In this document: positions 35,403 to 43,593 of the stretch, in pieces
How the letters are laid out: each line of letters starts with the position of its first letter
How positions within the stretch are numbered: the stretch's first letter is position 1
Origin: Paenibacillus sp. FSL A5-0031
GTDB lineage: Bacteria; Bacillota; Bacilli; Paenibacillales; Paenibacillaceae
Assembly: GCF_001956295.1 (NCBI RefSeq)
Contig: NZ_MRTD01000006.1
Coordinates: forward strand, 248,001-312,000
Length of the DNA: 64,000 nucleotides
Direction: 5' to 3'
Notes under the pieces: generated by a model
What the model was told of the DNA's origin: nothing
The model's input: only the letters and a program-made list of their open reading frames with translations
The model's database searches: none
Program-made: the position numbers and the translations under genes

Positions 35403-36359
35403 TTATTTAATCGCTTGGCTAAGAAACAAGTCATGAATATCCGGATACGATTTGCTCGATGGTGTGGGTGTCGCTTGTATGACGGATACAAATTGATGCT
35501 CAGGAATGACATTCACCTCTTGCCCGCCAAATCCGCGACATCCATATCCAGCTGGAGACAGCCACCACAAAAAACCATAGGACGGATAGGATGGGGTTAT
35601 CGCTTGCTTCACAAACGCTGGAGAAACAATCGGATTGCCATTAATACTGCCATCTCCTAAAAACAGGAAACCTACCTTAGCCATATCTCTAGCAGACAAA
35701 TCCGATTGTTCTTCACCCTTCATTACCGTATAGGAGAAACCGCAAGGACTGCTCGGCCAAATTCCACTGGCGATATCGAGCGGTTTATACATTTCATGAT
35801 AAATGAGATCGTAGGCTGTGCTTCCATAGGCTTTGCCTATGACCGCTGATAACAACATGACATCCCATTCCTTATACTGAAAATTCATGCCAGGAACACT
35901 GTGCATGTCAATATCAGCGATATGCGATAGCCAGTCATTCGTACGCATCATTTGCTGCATCATCGGACAATGGTAATGAACACCGCCATTCCAGTAAATT
36001 CCTGATGACATCGTTAGCAAATGCCGAATCGTAATCAGCTTATGATAATGATGGTTATGACCAGCAAAGGCGGGCAAATAATTGCCTATTGGTTCATCCA
36101 GATTATTAATCAAGCCTTTGTCCAAACAAATGCCTACAGCGATGGCTAAAATACTCTTCCATACTGATTTAATAGAATGCCTCGTATTTTCATTACACTT
36201 ATTGAAGTAACGTTCATAAACCAGTTTTCCATTTTTCACAATGATCACGCTGTTTATGAGTCTATATCGCTTTTGCTTCACATAATCATCTATCTGCTCT
36301 AGAAGTTTAGCATCCATTCCCTCCGCCTCGGGAGTGGACAACTGCCATTCAAAGCTCAT
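35403..36359 (-). CDS. Serine hydrolase, beta-lactamase class C/esterase type
   Basis: The 318-residue protein has the penicillin-binding-type SxxK motif as SVWK near residues 65-68 and a YKEWD segment in place of YxN near residue 158. There is no signal peptide, so it is probably a cytoplasmic esterase or peptidase rather than a secreted beta-lactamase. Its ATG overlaps the TGA of the UvrA-like gene (ATGA), with AGGTG upstream, so the two are translationally coupled. Confidence 0.82.
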   Translation of the reverse strand: MSFEWQLSTPEAEGMDAKLLEQIDDYVKQKRYRLINSVIIVKNGKLVYERYFNKCNENTRHSIKSVWKSILAIAVGICLDKGLINNLDEPIGNYLPAFAGHNHHYHKLITIRHLLTMSSGIYWNGGVHYHCPMMQQMMRTNDWLSHIADIDMHSVPGMNFQYKEWDVMLLSAVIGKAYGSTAYDLIYHEMYKPLDIASGIWPSSPCGFSYTVMKGEEQSDLSARDMAKVGFLFLGDGSINGNPIVSPAFVKQAITPSYPSYGFLWWLSPAGYGCRGFGGQEVNVIPEHQFVSVIQATPTPSSKSYPDIHDLFLSQAIK

Positions 36360-38758
36360 TTCAACACCTGCTTTATATATTTCCCGATGATGGAATGACT
36401 GTTCGACATTAGTTCAAGCGGCATGCCCTCCGCGATAATAGCTCCCCCGTCACTTCCGCCACCAGGTCCCATTTCGATAATATAATCACAATTGGCAAGC
36501 ACAGCTGGATCATGCTCGGTAATGATAATCGTATTGCCAGCATCTGCGAGCTGCTGCAGCAATGTCATCAGCCGCTCCGTATCTGAGAAAGAAAGGCCTG
36601 TCGTCGGTTCATCCAAAATATATACATTATCTTTCCCGCTTTGCCTGCACAGCTCCTTGGCAAGCTTAATCCGCTGCGCTTCACCGCCTGAAATAGATGG
36701 CGTCTTTTGGCCGAGCGTAATATAACTCATCCCTACACTTTCGAGCGTACTGAGCGAGGCCGATATCATTTTGTCATAAGCCATAGATTGTTCATTTCCA
36801 AAAAAAATGCTGGCCTCCGCGACGCTCATCATCATAATTTCCTTAATGTTCTTTCCCTCAAGCCTTACACTTAGAGCCTCTTCAACAAATCCCGTTGCCC
36901 CGCACATATCGCACTCTACCTCTATGAAGTTGCCGAAGCCAACATAATGGTTTTTAAAACCTTCTCCCTTGCAGCCTCTACAGCCTCCTTCAGAATTAAC
37001 GGTAAACAGACCGGCTGTATATCCTTTTTCCACCGCATCAGGTGTTTTGCTGAACAAAGTCCGGATTCGATCAAATATACCCGTATAGGTTGCTGGACAA
37101 GAGGTTTTGCTCCTTCCAATGGGCTTCTGGTCCACCACTATACATTTTTTAATCTGCTCGATTCCAAGTAACGTCACCTCGTCTTGCAGTAAAAGCTCTG
37201 TATCATCGTTATCATATATGAACTTGCTTTGGAGTGACTGCTTAAGCTTTGGTACAAGTGTGTGCTGGATTAGGCTGGATTTGCCGCTGCCCGATACTCC
37301 CGCTATTCCTACCATCAGTCCAAGAGGTAACGTCACGGAGACATCCTGAAGATTATGTAGGCTCGCATGCTCCAGCCTAAGTAGTTTGCTTGGATCGGCT
37401 AACTTATATTGTGTTTTGACATGCAAGGTTCTGGTGCCATTCAAATAAGGGGCTGTTCGCGATCGTTCACAAGCCATAAAATCAAGGTAGCTGCCTTGGA
37501 AAATAAGCTCTCCGCCTTGAACTCCCGCTTCGGGTCCAAGATCGACAATGTAATCGGCAGCTTGCATAAATTTATGATCATGCTCTACGGCAACGACTGT
37601 GTTACCTCGCTCCACTAAGCCTTGAATGATGCTTATCAGCATCTCCTTCTCTACTTCATGCAATCCGATTGTAGGCTCGTCGAATATAAAAATAATAGAA
37701 TCCATATCCGCAATAATAAAAGACGCCAGAAACAAACGCTGAATTTCACCGCCTGAGAGAGTAGGAACTGCTCGCGATAGCGAAAGATGATGCAGCCCTA
37801 CATCGACCATACACTGAAGCTTCATGACCATTTCATCCAGCAGATTTTTGCTAAATACATTGGCGTGCTGCTTTTGCAAAAACGCAAGCAGTTCATTGAT
37901 GTACATATCCTCGAGCTCTTTAATCGTTTTCTCACCTATTGTGGTATGAATTGCCTGAAGACCAAGACCTGTGCCTTTACATTTGGGGCATGGGATGGAA
38001 TCCGCATGAATCCCCCATAAATTCACTTCTTTGTCTTTGCTCCCATGCCTCTTCACTTTGCTAGCCATATGTTTCATCATATCTGTAAAAACAACAACTG
38101 CACCTACAAATCCACTCTTGCGGCAGCCATACTTGAAGGAATGAAAAACATCATCCGGCAAAAAAGCGATTTTATCATTTATATCAATCTTGTTTATTTC
38201 ACAAAACTTTTTGAAGTTTCCTCTGTGAAAACGATGCTTGATCAAAAAACCATCAAACACGTTTTTGATTTGTGTTTCCGGATTAAGAATCGCTTCTTCT
38301 TGAATCATTTGATGGCTTCCCGTACCAAGACACTTCACACACATTCCCTTAGGCGAGTTCCTCTGAAACAACTCCATGGAGAGCGGCAGCCCGTCATTGT
38401 ATGCAGGATCACGTTTGCCATACGTCGCAAACATAATGGCAAGTAAATTTCCGATTTTTGTCCGCGTGCCTACTGTACTTCTAGGATTGGATTGCCGGAC
38501 GATACGCTGCTCAATGGCTACCGCAGGGGACAATCCCGTTATTTTATCAAAAGAAGACACCGCATCAACCATATATTGCGTACCCGAGAACAATAGATAG
38601 CGCCGCTTTCCTTCTTCATATAACGTATCGAAAGCAAGACTCGATTTGCCGCTTCCCGATACGCCTGTTATGACTGTCAGCTTATTTTTTGGAATACGAA
38701 CATCGATATCCTTGAGGTTATGCAGCCTTGCTCCTTCTATCTCTATGAACGCTTTCAT
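36356..38758 (-). CDS. UvrA-like ABC ATPase (UvrA2/DrrC class)
   Basis: This 800-residue protein has two UvrA-type ATPase halves: Walker A GVSGSGKSSL near residue 31 and again near residue 505 (GVSGSGKSSLIQH), zinc-knuckle cysteines (CVKCLGTG, CPKCKGTG, CRGCKGEG, CDMCGATG) and signature motifs TLSGGEIQRL and SISGGEAQRI. It is about 150 residues shorter than true UvrA, as in UvrA2 paralogues tied to resistance against DNA-binding compounds. I use the ATG at 38758 with GGAG at seven bases; earlier in-frame ATGs lie at or before the expected transcript start. No uvrB is present. Confidence 0.88.
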   Translation of the reverse strand: MKAFIEIEGARLHNLKDIDVRIPKNKLTVITGVSGSGKSSLAFDTLYEEGKRRYLLFSGTQYMVDAVSSFDKITGLSPAVAIEQRIVRQSNPRSTVGTRTKIGNLLAIMFATYGKRDPAYNDGLPLSMELFQRNSPKGMCVKCLGTGSHQMIQEEAILNPETQIKNVFDGFLIKHRFHRGNFKKFCEINKIDINDKIAFLPDDVFHSFKYGCRKSGFVGAVVVFTDMMKHMASKVKRHGSKDKEVNLWGIHADSIPCPKCKGTGLGLQAIHTTIGEKTIKELEDMYINELLAFLQKQHANVFSKNLLDEMVMKLQCMVDVGLHHLSLSRAVPTLSGGEIQRLFLASFIIADMDSIIFIFDEPTIGLHEVEKEMLISIIQGLVERGNTVVAVEHDHKFMQAADYIVDLGPEAGVQGGELIFQGSYLDFMACERSRTAPYLNGTRTLHVKTQYKLADPSKLLRLEHASLHNLQDVSVTLPLGLMVGIAGVSGSGKSSLIQHTLVPKLKQSLQSKFIYDNDDTELLLQDEVTLLGIEQIKKCIVVDQKPIGRSKTSCPATYTGIFDRIRTLFSKTPDAVEKGYTAGLFTVNSEGGCRGCKGEGFKNHYVGFGNFIEVECDMCGATGFVEEALSVRLEGKNIKEIMMMSVAEASIFFGNEQSMAYDKMISASLSTLESVGMSYITLGQKTPSISGGEAQRIKLAKELCRQSGKDNVYILDEPTTGLSFSDTERLMTLLQQLADAGNTIIITEHDPAVLANCDYIIEMGPGGGSDGGAIIAEGMPLELMSNSHSIIGKYIKQVLK

Positions 38759-38794
38759 GCATGCACTCCATTCTGGCATTGATCTCATACCCAT

Positions 38795-38823
38795 AATTTA
38801 CCGCACATACGTTCTTGTGTAAA
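38795..38823 (-). promoter_or_regulatory. Promoter of UvrA-like operon
   Basis: On the minus strand TTTACA (38823-38818) and TAAATT (38800-38795) are separated by 17 bases. Transcription would start just before the ATG at 38758. Confidence 0.6.
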
Positions 38824-38832
38824 TAGTTTACT

Positions 38833-38857
38833 AAAAAGGCTGCCTAATGGCAGCCTT
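38833..38857 (-). terminator. Terminator after sigma/anti-sigma operon
   Basis: AAGGCTGCC and GGCAGCCTT form a perfect nine-pair stem with a four-base loop; T5 follows on the minus strand. Confidence 0.85.
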
Positions 38858-38878
38858 CTCGTTTTAAAGTAATAATTA

Positions 38879-39898
38879 TCAGCTCGCCGATTCCACCTGA
38901 ATAGTAATACTGCTAAATAACTTATCTTGAATATATACGTTTAGCCGCCACATGCCGGCTTCGGGCAGTACCATCGATGATGGAATAACAGCGTCTGCCC
39001 CATTCAGCGGAGACCCTACACTGCGCGCAGAGAAAACTTCAATCTCCTGCGTGGTGCCTTCTTTTACGCCCATAACGTTAAAGCTGCCCGTGAGCTCCTG
39101 CTTGCTCCCCCAAAAATACCACATGTACTTATTTCCTTTCCCCGCTACAATCGGCTGCTCATCGAGGATCAATCCTTGCTCATTTTGATAGGGACCCACA
39201 AGAAATCCCACCTTGTCTTTCTCGCCGGCAAGCACATAGTTATGAGGCATTCCATCGTTGCCTGTATACGGCAAATTGAACGTAGATGTGCTTATCCATG
39301 GCGAAGGCTCCTGTACTGCCAAAATAAAGTCACCGTAAAATTGTTCATTCAGCTTGACCTCGAATGTCCATGTTCCGCCCAATGGCAGGCTAAAGCCGGT
39401 TGTAAAACGTTCCAACGTTTCATATCCTGAGCTCGGCTCTGTAATAGTCACAGGGGACATAACGGTCAACCGTTTTCCCGATTGCGCATGATAGCCTTCA
39501 ATAGAAATGTTTTTGCCAAGAAAAACATCAATGGGCTGCGTGAAATGGAGAACATAGCCTTGCATGACACCTGCAACCACATTCTCCTCAGGAAATACTT
39601 GAAATATCATTTGGCCGTTCTTCCTGTATTCCGTTCGAGTTTCCTCTACTCTGCCGCTTCCATTTGTTCCAACTATTTGTGAAGGGCTCGTAAACAGCTT
39701 GCTCAAATCTGTAACAAACAGCATATAGACAAGGACGGCTGCAATTGCACTCAGTGCTCCCAGACGAGCAATATAAGACTTTTTCTTCGGTTTATCATTG
39801 GCCCTATAAACAATTTTCTCCCGCAATTGCTCAGTGAAGCGAGGATTCACAAATGGGGAGCGGCTAAGCGCTTCTTCCCACTGTTTTGGCTCCTTCAT
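38879..39898 (-). CDS. Membrane anti-sigma factor-like protein
   Basis: The 339-residue protein has a cytoplasmic N-terminus of about 43 residues, one membrane helix at about 44-64 (GALSAIAAVLVYMLFV) and an extracytoplasmic domain of some 270 residues rich in beta strands. Its ATG overlaps the end of the sigma factor gene by four bases, the usual arrangement of a sigma factor and its antagonist. The short cytoplasmic part lacks an obvious zinc anti-sigma HxxxCxxC motif, so the binding mode is inferred. The external domain may sense an envelope signal. Confidence 0.75.
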   Translation of the reverse strand: MKEPKQWEEALSRSPFVNPRFTEQLREKIVYRANDKPKKKSYIARLGALSAIAAVLVYMLFVTDLSKLFTSPSQIVGTNGSGRVEETRTEYRKNGQMIFQVFPEENVVAGVMQGYVLHFTQPIDVFLGKNISIEGYHAQSGKRLTVMSPVTITEPSSGYETLERFTTGFSLPLGGTWTFEVKLNEQFYGDFILAVQEPSPWISTSTFNLPYTGNDGMPHNYVLAGEKDKVGFLVGPYQNEQGLILDEQPIVAGKGNKYMWYFWGSKQELTGSFNVMGVKEGTTQEIEVFSARSVGSPLNGADAVIPSSMVLPEAGMWRLNVYIQDKLFSSITIQVESAS

Positions 39899-40449
39899 AT
39901 GATGTTTCCTCCTTTTGAATCACTTTGCAGTAAACTTGTCATTTTTTTGCGTGCGCGGTGCAGCCTCGATTTAACCGTCCCTTCCGCTATTTGCAGCATA
40001 CTTGCCATTTCTTGCATCGATAATTGATAATGAATTTCCAGTATGAGCACTTCTCGGTAGCGCAGCGGAAGCTTCATAACGGTGTTCCAAATATATTTGG
40101 TTTCCATAAGGTCAAAAACTTCTGCTTCCGCTGATCTGGATGTTTCCCTTCTTGTTACGAAATCCATCACAATGACCTTAGAAAAATAAGCGCTTCTTTT
40201 GTACTTATACGTTTTGTTTCGTGTAATGGTAAGCAGCCAGCTCTTCATGCTGGCTTCGCCTCGAAATGTATGCAGCTTCTCATATACTGTCAAAAAAACA
40301 TCCTGACAAATGTCATCTGCCGCATCGGCATTCCGAATTAAAAAAAATGCAAAATTCCAAACGTCGTTGCCATATGCATTCATCAAATCAATCAATACGG
40401 CATCCGTTTCAAATCCTTTTGCCAAATACTTCACATATTCGAGCTCCAC
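39895..40449 (-). CDS. ECF-type RNA polymerase sigma factor
   Basis: The 184-residue protein has region 2 (AADDICQDVFLTVYEKLHTFRG, then SMKSWLLTITRNKTYKYKR) and region 4 (LPLRYREVLILEIHYQLSMQEMAS, then AEGTVKSRLHRARKKM). The start is a GTG with GAGAGGTG upstream. The overlapping downstream membrane gene probably encodes its anti-sigma factor. The regulon cannot be told; no clear ECF promoter motif was recognised beside the operon. Confidence 0.9.
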   Translation of the reverse strand: MELEYVKYLAKGFETDAVLIDLMNAYGNDVWNFAFFLIRNADAADDICQDVFLTVYEKLHTFRGEASMKSWLLTITRNKTYKYKRSAYFSKVIVMDFVTRRETSRSAEAEVFDLMETKYIWNTVMKLPLRYREVLILEIHYQLSMQEMASMLQIAEGTVKSRLHRARKKMTSLLQSDSKGGNII

Positions 40450-40465
40450 CTCATCACCTCTCTAA

Positions 40466-41368
40466 TTAAGAAGACCCTTCTGCATTCCAAAAGTTCCCGA
40501 ATAGATGAGGAAAGGACATCCATTTGTGATAGTCAAAATCAGGCCCCTTAATTTCGAGTAAGCAAAAGAAATATCGGTACAACTCTCGCACCTGCAATAA
40601 ATCAGGGAAAGGCAGCACTTCGTTATAACCTTTGCGGAAATAATGAGCTCCCGCCTCATCCAACGAGCATTCAATCGCTATTAAATCCATTTCACGAGGG
40701 CCAAACACATACGCTTCTGTATCAACGATCGCGCTAACCCGTTCTCCATTTGATAGAAACTGCCTCGGATCCATATCGAGCATGATGCATGAGGCATACG
40801 TCGGTACCGGCATATTTTCAGCTAATGAACAGTAGTAATCAAGAGATTCATGGATTGCCGCATTTTCCTTGTAATAACGGGCAGCCATCACCCTTAATGC
40901 ATCTGCTAGCTTCTGAGGGAAATCCGCTAATGCATGCCGAACTGAGCCATTTAGAGAACCCCATTCCTTACCTTTATCGGAATGGATCTCCGCAATCGAC
41001 CGTCCGAAATCCTCCATCATCATCGCGGGTTTATTTTGAAATGACAATGGAATTCCATTTATTTTTTCAACCGAAATCACTTGTCTTCCATCGATCACGG
41101 CCTTGCCAAGTACACTGGGAATAGCGATATTGCTTGTCAATCGTGAGAGATATTGATTAATAGTCTCCATATCAAACGTCTGGCTTAATTGTTTCCCGAA
41201 CAAATTACTGCATGCCCATACAAAAGGAGCATCAACGGTCTCATCTACGCCGGATGATCGAACAACGTATTCCCCTGCTTCCGTGATGACTAGAAACACG
41301 TCACTAGCAAAGCCACCCAGAGTGGACTGTGACATAATAGGTTCAGAAAATAATGATTGTAGGTTCAT
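40466..41368 (-). CDS. Aminoglycoside phosphotransferase-like kinase
   Basis: The ATG at 41368 follows GGGAGG and gives 300 residues; the frame is open upstream without homology. The protein has the kinase-like catalytic loop CIMLDMDPRQFL near residue 205, in place of the usual HxDxxxxN, and a metal-binding IVDTEA segment like the IDWE motif. It phosphorylates an unknown small molecule, if active; the HxD histidine is replaced by leucine and the final asparagine by glutamine or phenylalanine, so activity is uncertain. It ends 16 bases before the sigma factor gene. Confidence 0.75.
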   Translation of the reverse strand: MNLQSLFSEPIMSQSTLGGFASDVFLVITEAGEYVVRSSGVDETVDAPFVWACSNLFGKQLSQTFDMETINQYLSRLTSNIAIPSVLGKAVIDGRQVISVEKINGIPLSFQNKPAMMMEDFGRSIAEIHSDKGKEWGSLNGSVRHALADFPQKLADALRVMAARYYKENAAIHESLDYYCSLAENMPVPTYASCIMLDMDPRQFLSNGERVSAIVDTEAYVFGPREMDLIAIECSLDEAGAHYFRKGYNEVLPFPDLLQVRELYRYFFCLLEIKGPDFDYHKWMSFPHLFGNFWNAEGSS

Positions 41369-41494
41369 GCTGTACCTCCCATCCAAGATAATCAAATTTT
41401 TACATATTATCATACAAAAATATAGACTTATAATTACGGCTCTGTTATGATGTTGAATAAGGTCTTTACAAAATTCCCGACTCCTCAAAACATC

Positions 41495-41564
41495 AAAGGA
41501 CTGCTTAAAAAGTACATTTCCCGGCTTTCATTAAACGGGAGTACCTTTATAAGCAGTCCTTTTT
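41495..41564. terminator. Hairpin after UMP-kinase-like gene
   Basis: AAAGGACTGCTTA at 41495-41507 pairs with TAAGCAGTCCTTT at 41550-41562, with further inner pairing (GTAC and CCCG). T5 follows on the plus strand; on the minus strand, where the upstream gene ends at 41578, the T run is short. Confidence 0.65.
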
Positions 41565-41577
41565 ATTTCAACATTTA

Positions 41578-42309
41578 TTAGTAGGCAAGAACAGATTCAC
41601 CGCTAATGATGGTACCATTGTTTCCGCCTTCACAAATTTCTTTCATGGATCCGGGCTTGTCGAAGTTGAACACATGCATAGGCAAATGATAGTCTCTAGC
41701 CAATATAAAGGCTGACTGATCCATTACCTTCAAATTATATTGCAAAACATCATTGTAATGGAGGGATTTGAACCGCCTTGCATCAGCATCGTATTTAGGA
41801 TCGGCATTATAAATGCCATCTACGCCTTGTTTTGCAACCAAAAGCGCCTCACTATTCACTTCAATGGCCCTTTGTACCGAAGGATAATCCGTTGTTACGT
41901 AGGGTTGACCGTTGCCTCCAGCAAATATGACGATATAACCTTGCTCCAAATGGTGGATTGCACGCAGTCTGATGTATGGCTCAGCGACCGAAGTAATCGG
42001 TATTGCTGTCATTACGCGAACTTCTTTGTCTGTTTTAGCTTTCAGCACCCCGCGTAGCATCAAACTATTAATGACGGTCGCAAGTGTACCGATGTTGTCT
42101 GCTTCCGCTCTTTCGATTCCCCAGCTTTCCGCCATATTGCCGCGAAATATGTTCCCCCCGCCAATAACGAGCGACACCTCAACACCTAAACGGACCACGG
42201 ATATAATTTCATTCGCAATGTAATTTAACCGTTCAGGCTCAAAACCGAATTCAGCATTTCCTGCAACTGCCCCGCCGCTAAGCTTAATAAGAACTCTCTT
42301 GTACCTCAT
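41578..42309 (-). CDS. UMP kinase (PyrH) paralogue, stand-alone
   Basis: The 243-residue protein is an amino-acid-kinase-fold nucleotide kinase related to PyrH, which makes UDP from UMP and ATP. Conserved parts include VIGGGNIFRG, VAEPYIRLRAIHHLE, VDGIYNADPKYD and KVMDQSAF. It departs from true PyrH at key places: KLSGEA is KLSGGA, ADYMGM is ADNIGT and the AGTGNP loop that contacts UMP is GGNGQP. It is not next to tsf and frr, where the housekeeping pyrH normally lies. GGAGGTG precedes the ATG. A leader-peptide attenuator controls it. The substrate may be altered; true UMP kinase activity is untested. Confidence 0.82.
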   Translation of the reverse strand: MRYKRVLIKLSGGAVAGNAEFGFEPERLNYIANEIISVVRLGVEVSLVIGGGNIFRGNMAESWGIERAEADNIGTLATVINSLMLRGVLKAKTDKEVRVMTAIPITSVAEPYIRLRAIHHLEQGYIVIFAGGNGQPYVTTDYPSVQRAIEVNSEALLVAKQGVDGIYNADPKYDADARRFKSLHYNDVLQYNLKVMDQSAFILARDYHLPMHVFNFDKPGSMKEICEGGNNGTIISGESVLAY

Positions 42310-42332
42310 TCGCCGTTACACCTCCATAGGAT

Positions 42333-42367
42333 AAAAAAAAACACTAAAGCAATAGATGCTTTAGTGT
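42333..42367 (-). terminator. Attenuator terminator in leader of UMP-kinase paralogue
   Basis: A perfect 11-pair stem (ACACTAAAGCA with TGCTTTAGTGT, five-base loop) is followed by a run of at least eight T on the minus strand, ahead of the kinase gene. The leader ORF's stop codon lies in the 5' arm. Confidence 0.9.
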
Positions 42368-42429
42368 AAAAGTGAAATGGGAATATGAAAAACACAATTG
42401 GATAACGTAACCCTGCACTTGATCCTCAT
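42361..42429 (-). CDS. Leader peptide ORF (22 codons)
   Basis: ATG at 42429 lies eight bases after GGAAGGAG and opens a 22-codon frame ending in TAA at 42361-42363. The peptide starts MRIKCRV and ends HIPISLLH. It has no run of one amino acid. Its start codon lies in the first hairpin arm and its stop codon in the 5' arm of the terminator, so translation and termination are physically linked. It is typical in size and place for a ribosome-dependent attenuator. Confidence 0.72.
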   Translation of the reverse strand: MRIKCRVTLSNCVFHIPISLLH

Positions 42430-42436
42430 ATTCCCA
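42378..42436 (-). promoter_or_regulatory. Leader hairpin covering the leader start codon
   Basis: TGGGAATATGA and TCATATTCCCA (42426-42436 and 42378-42388) form a perfect 11-pair inverted repeat around a 37-base loop. The 5' arm in the RNA begins at the leader's ribosome site and contains its ATG. Confidence 0.75.
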
Positions 42437-42464
42437 CTCCTTCCATTTATTAATTCTCACCTAT

Positions 42465-42492
42465 TTTATACTGAGTACGAGCAAAAAAGCAA
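42465..42492 (-). promoter_or_regulatory. Promoter of leader and UMP-kinase paralogue
   Basis: On the minus strand TTGCTT (42492-42487) and TATAAA (42470-42465) are separated by 16 bases. A run TTGTTG three bases upstream is an alternative -35. The leader would be about 145 bases. Confidence 0.55.
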
Positions 42493-42515
42493 CAACCCAT
42501 TAGCAGCAATCATTT

Positions 42516-43589
42516 CTACTCCACTTTTGTCGCATGCTTCTGAGCAAGAAGCGACAGCTCAGCAGCTTTGAAAGCATGCTCCTGCGTCATGGCAAGCTCA
42601 GTGCCGTTCAAGCAATCGAGAATGAGTTGGCCAAAATAAGGGAAGCCGACTTTGCCGCGAAGCTGAATATGCTGCTCGCCATCTGCATTTACCAAATAAA
42701 GCTGGTCCCCATCCTTATCTTTAGCGATATCAATGTACTTCCTCATCTCGATGTAGCCTTCCGTTCCGAGAATCATAGTACGACCGTCGCCCCATGTTCC
42801 AAGACCGCTTGGTGTTAGCCAATCGACACGGAAGTAGCCGGTTGCCCCATTCTCGCCAACAAGCGTCATATCACCAAAATCCTCAAGCTCAGGGTACTCC
42901 TTATTGGCATAGTTGGCCACCTTGCTGTTTACAACATTGGCATTCTGATTGCCTGTAAAATATAGAAATTGTTCAATTTGATGCGATCCGATATCACAAA
43001 TGATGCCGCCATACTTTTCCTTCTCAAAAAACCATGACGGACGAGAGGCAGCGTTCAAACGATGCGGCCCTAGTCCAATGACTTGAACAACACGTCCAAT
43101 GGCACCTTGTTCGATCAATTGGCCCGCATAAACCGCGCATTCCACATGCAATCTCTCGCTGTAATATACTGCGTATTTTTTACCTGTATTTGCGTATGCA
43201 GCGCGAGCGTCCGCGAGCTGTTCAAGCGTCGTAAATGGCGCTTTATCGGTAAAATAATGTTTGCCGCTGCGCATAACGCGAACGCCTAGCGGTCCGCGCT
43301 CCGATGTAACCGCTGCAGCTGCAACCAGCTGCACCTCATCATCGGAGAGCACCTGCTCTTCCGACTCTGCTGCTCGTACCTGCGGATATTGACGGATAAA
43401 TGCTTCAACCTTAGCGGGGTCAGCGTCGTATACCCATTTTAAAATGGCGCCCGCTTCCACAAGTCCGTTGCACATGCCATAAATATGACCGTGATCAAGA
43501 CTAACAGCGGCGATTACGAATTGCCCATCCTCAACTACTCTATTCGGCTTTCCCTTTGGCGCATATTTCATGCCATCTGCATTACTCAT
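42516..43589 (-). CDS. Gfo/Idh/MocA oxidoreductase (4), divergent catalytic motif
   Basis: The ATG at 43589 follows AAGGAGG at nine bases; the longer frame overlaps the upstream gene. The 357-residue protein starts with a family-like region (IAAVSLDHGHIYG) rather than GxGxxG, and the EKP motif appears as FTDKAPF, keeping the lysine only. The C-terminal domain has CDIGSHQIEQFLYF. Its function may differ from canonical sugar dehydrogenases. It follows the oxidoreductase gene at 43594 by four bases, as one transcript. Confidence 0.82.
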   Translation of the reverse strand: MSNADGMKYAPKGKPNRVVEDGQFVIAAVSLDHGHIYGMCNGLVEAGAILKWVYDADPAKVEAFIRQYPQVRAAESEEQVLSDDEVQLVAAAAVTSERGPLGVRVMRSGKHYFTDKAPFTTLEQLADARAAYANTGKKYAVYYSERLHVECAVYAGQLIEQGAIGRVVQVIGLGPHRLNAASRPSWFFEKEKYGGIICDIGSHQIEQFLYFTGNQNANVVNSKVANYANKEYPELEDFGDMTLVGENGATGYFRVDWLTPSGLGTWGDGRTMILGTEGYIEMRKYIDIAKDKDGDQLYLVNADGEQHIQLRGKVGFPYFGQLILDCLNGTELAMTQEHAFKAAELSLLAQKHATKVE

Positions 43590-43593
43590 CGAT

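Noticed and set aside
42310..42476. PyrR-type pyrimidine attenuator explanation for the UMP-kinase leader
   Set aside because: I do not see the PyrR anti-antiterminator binding motif; the leader instead contains a well-placed ORF overlapping both hairpins.
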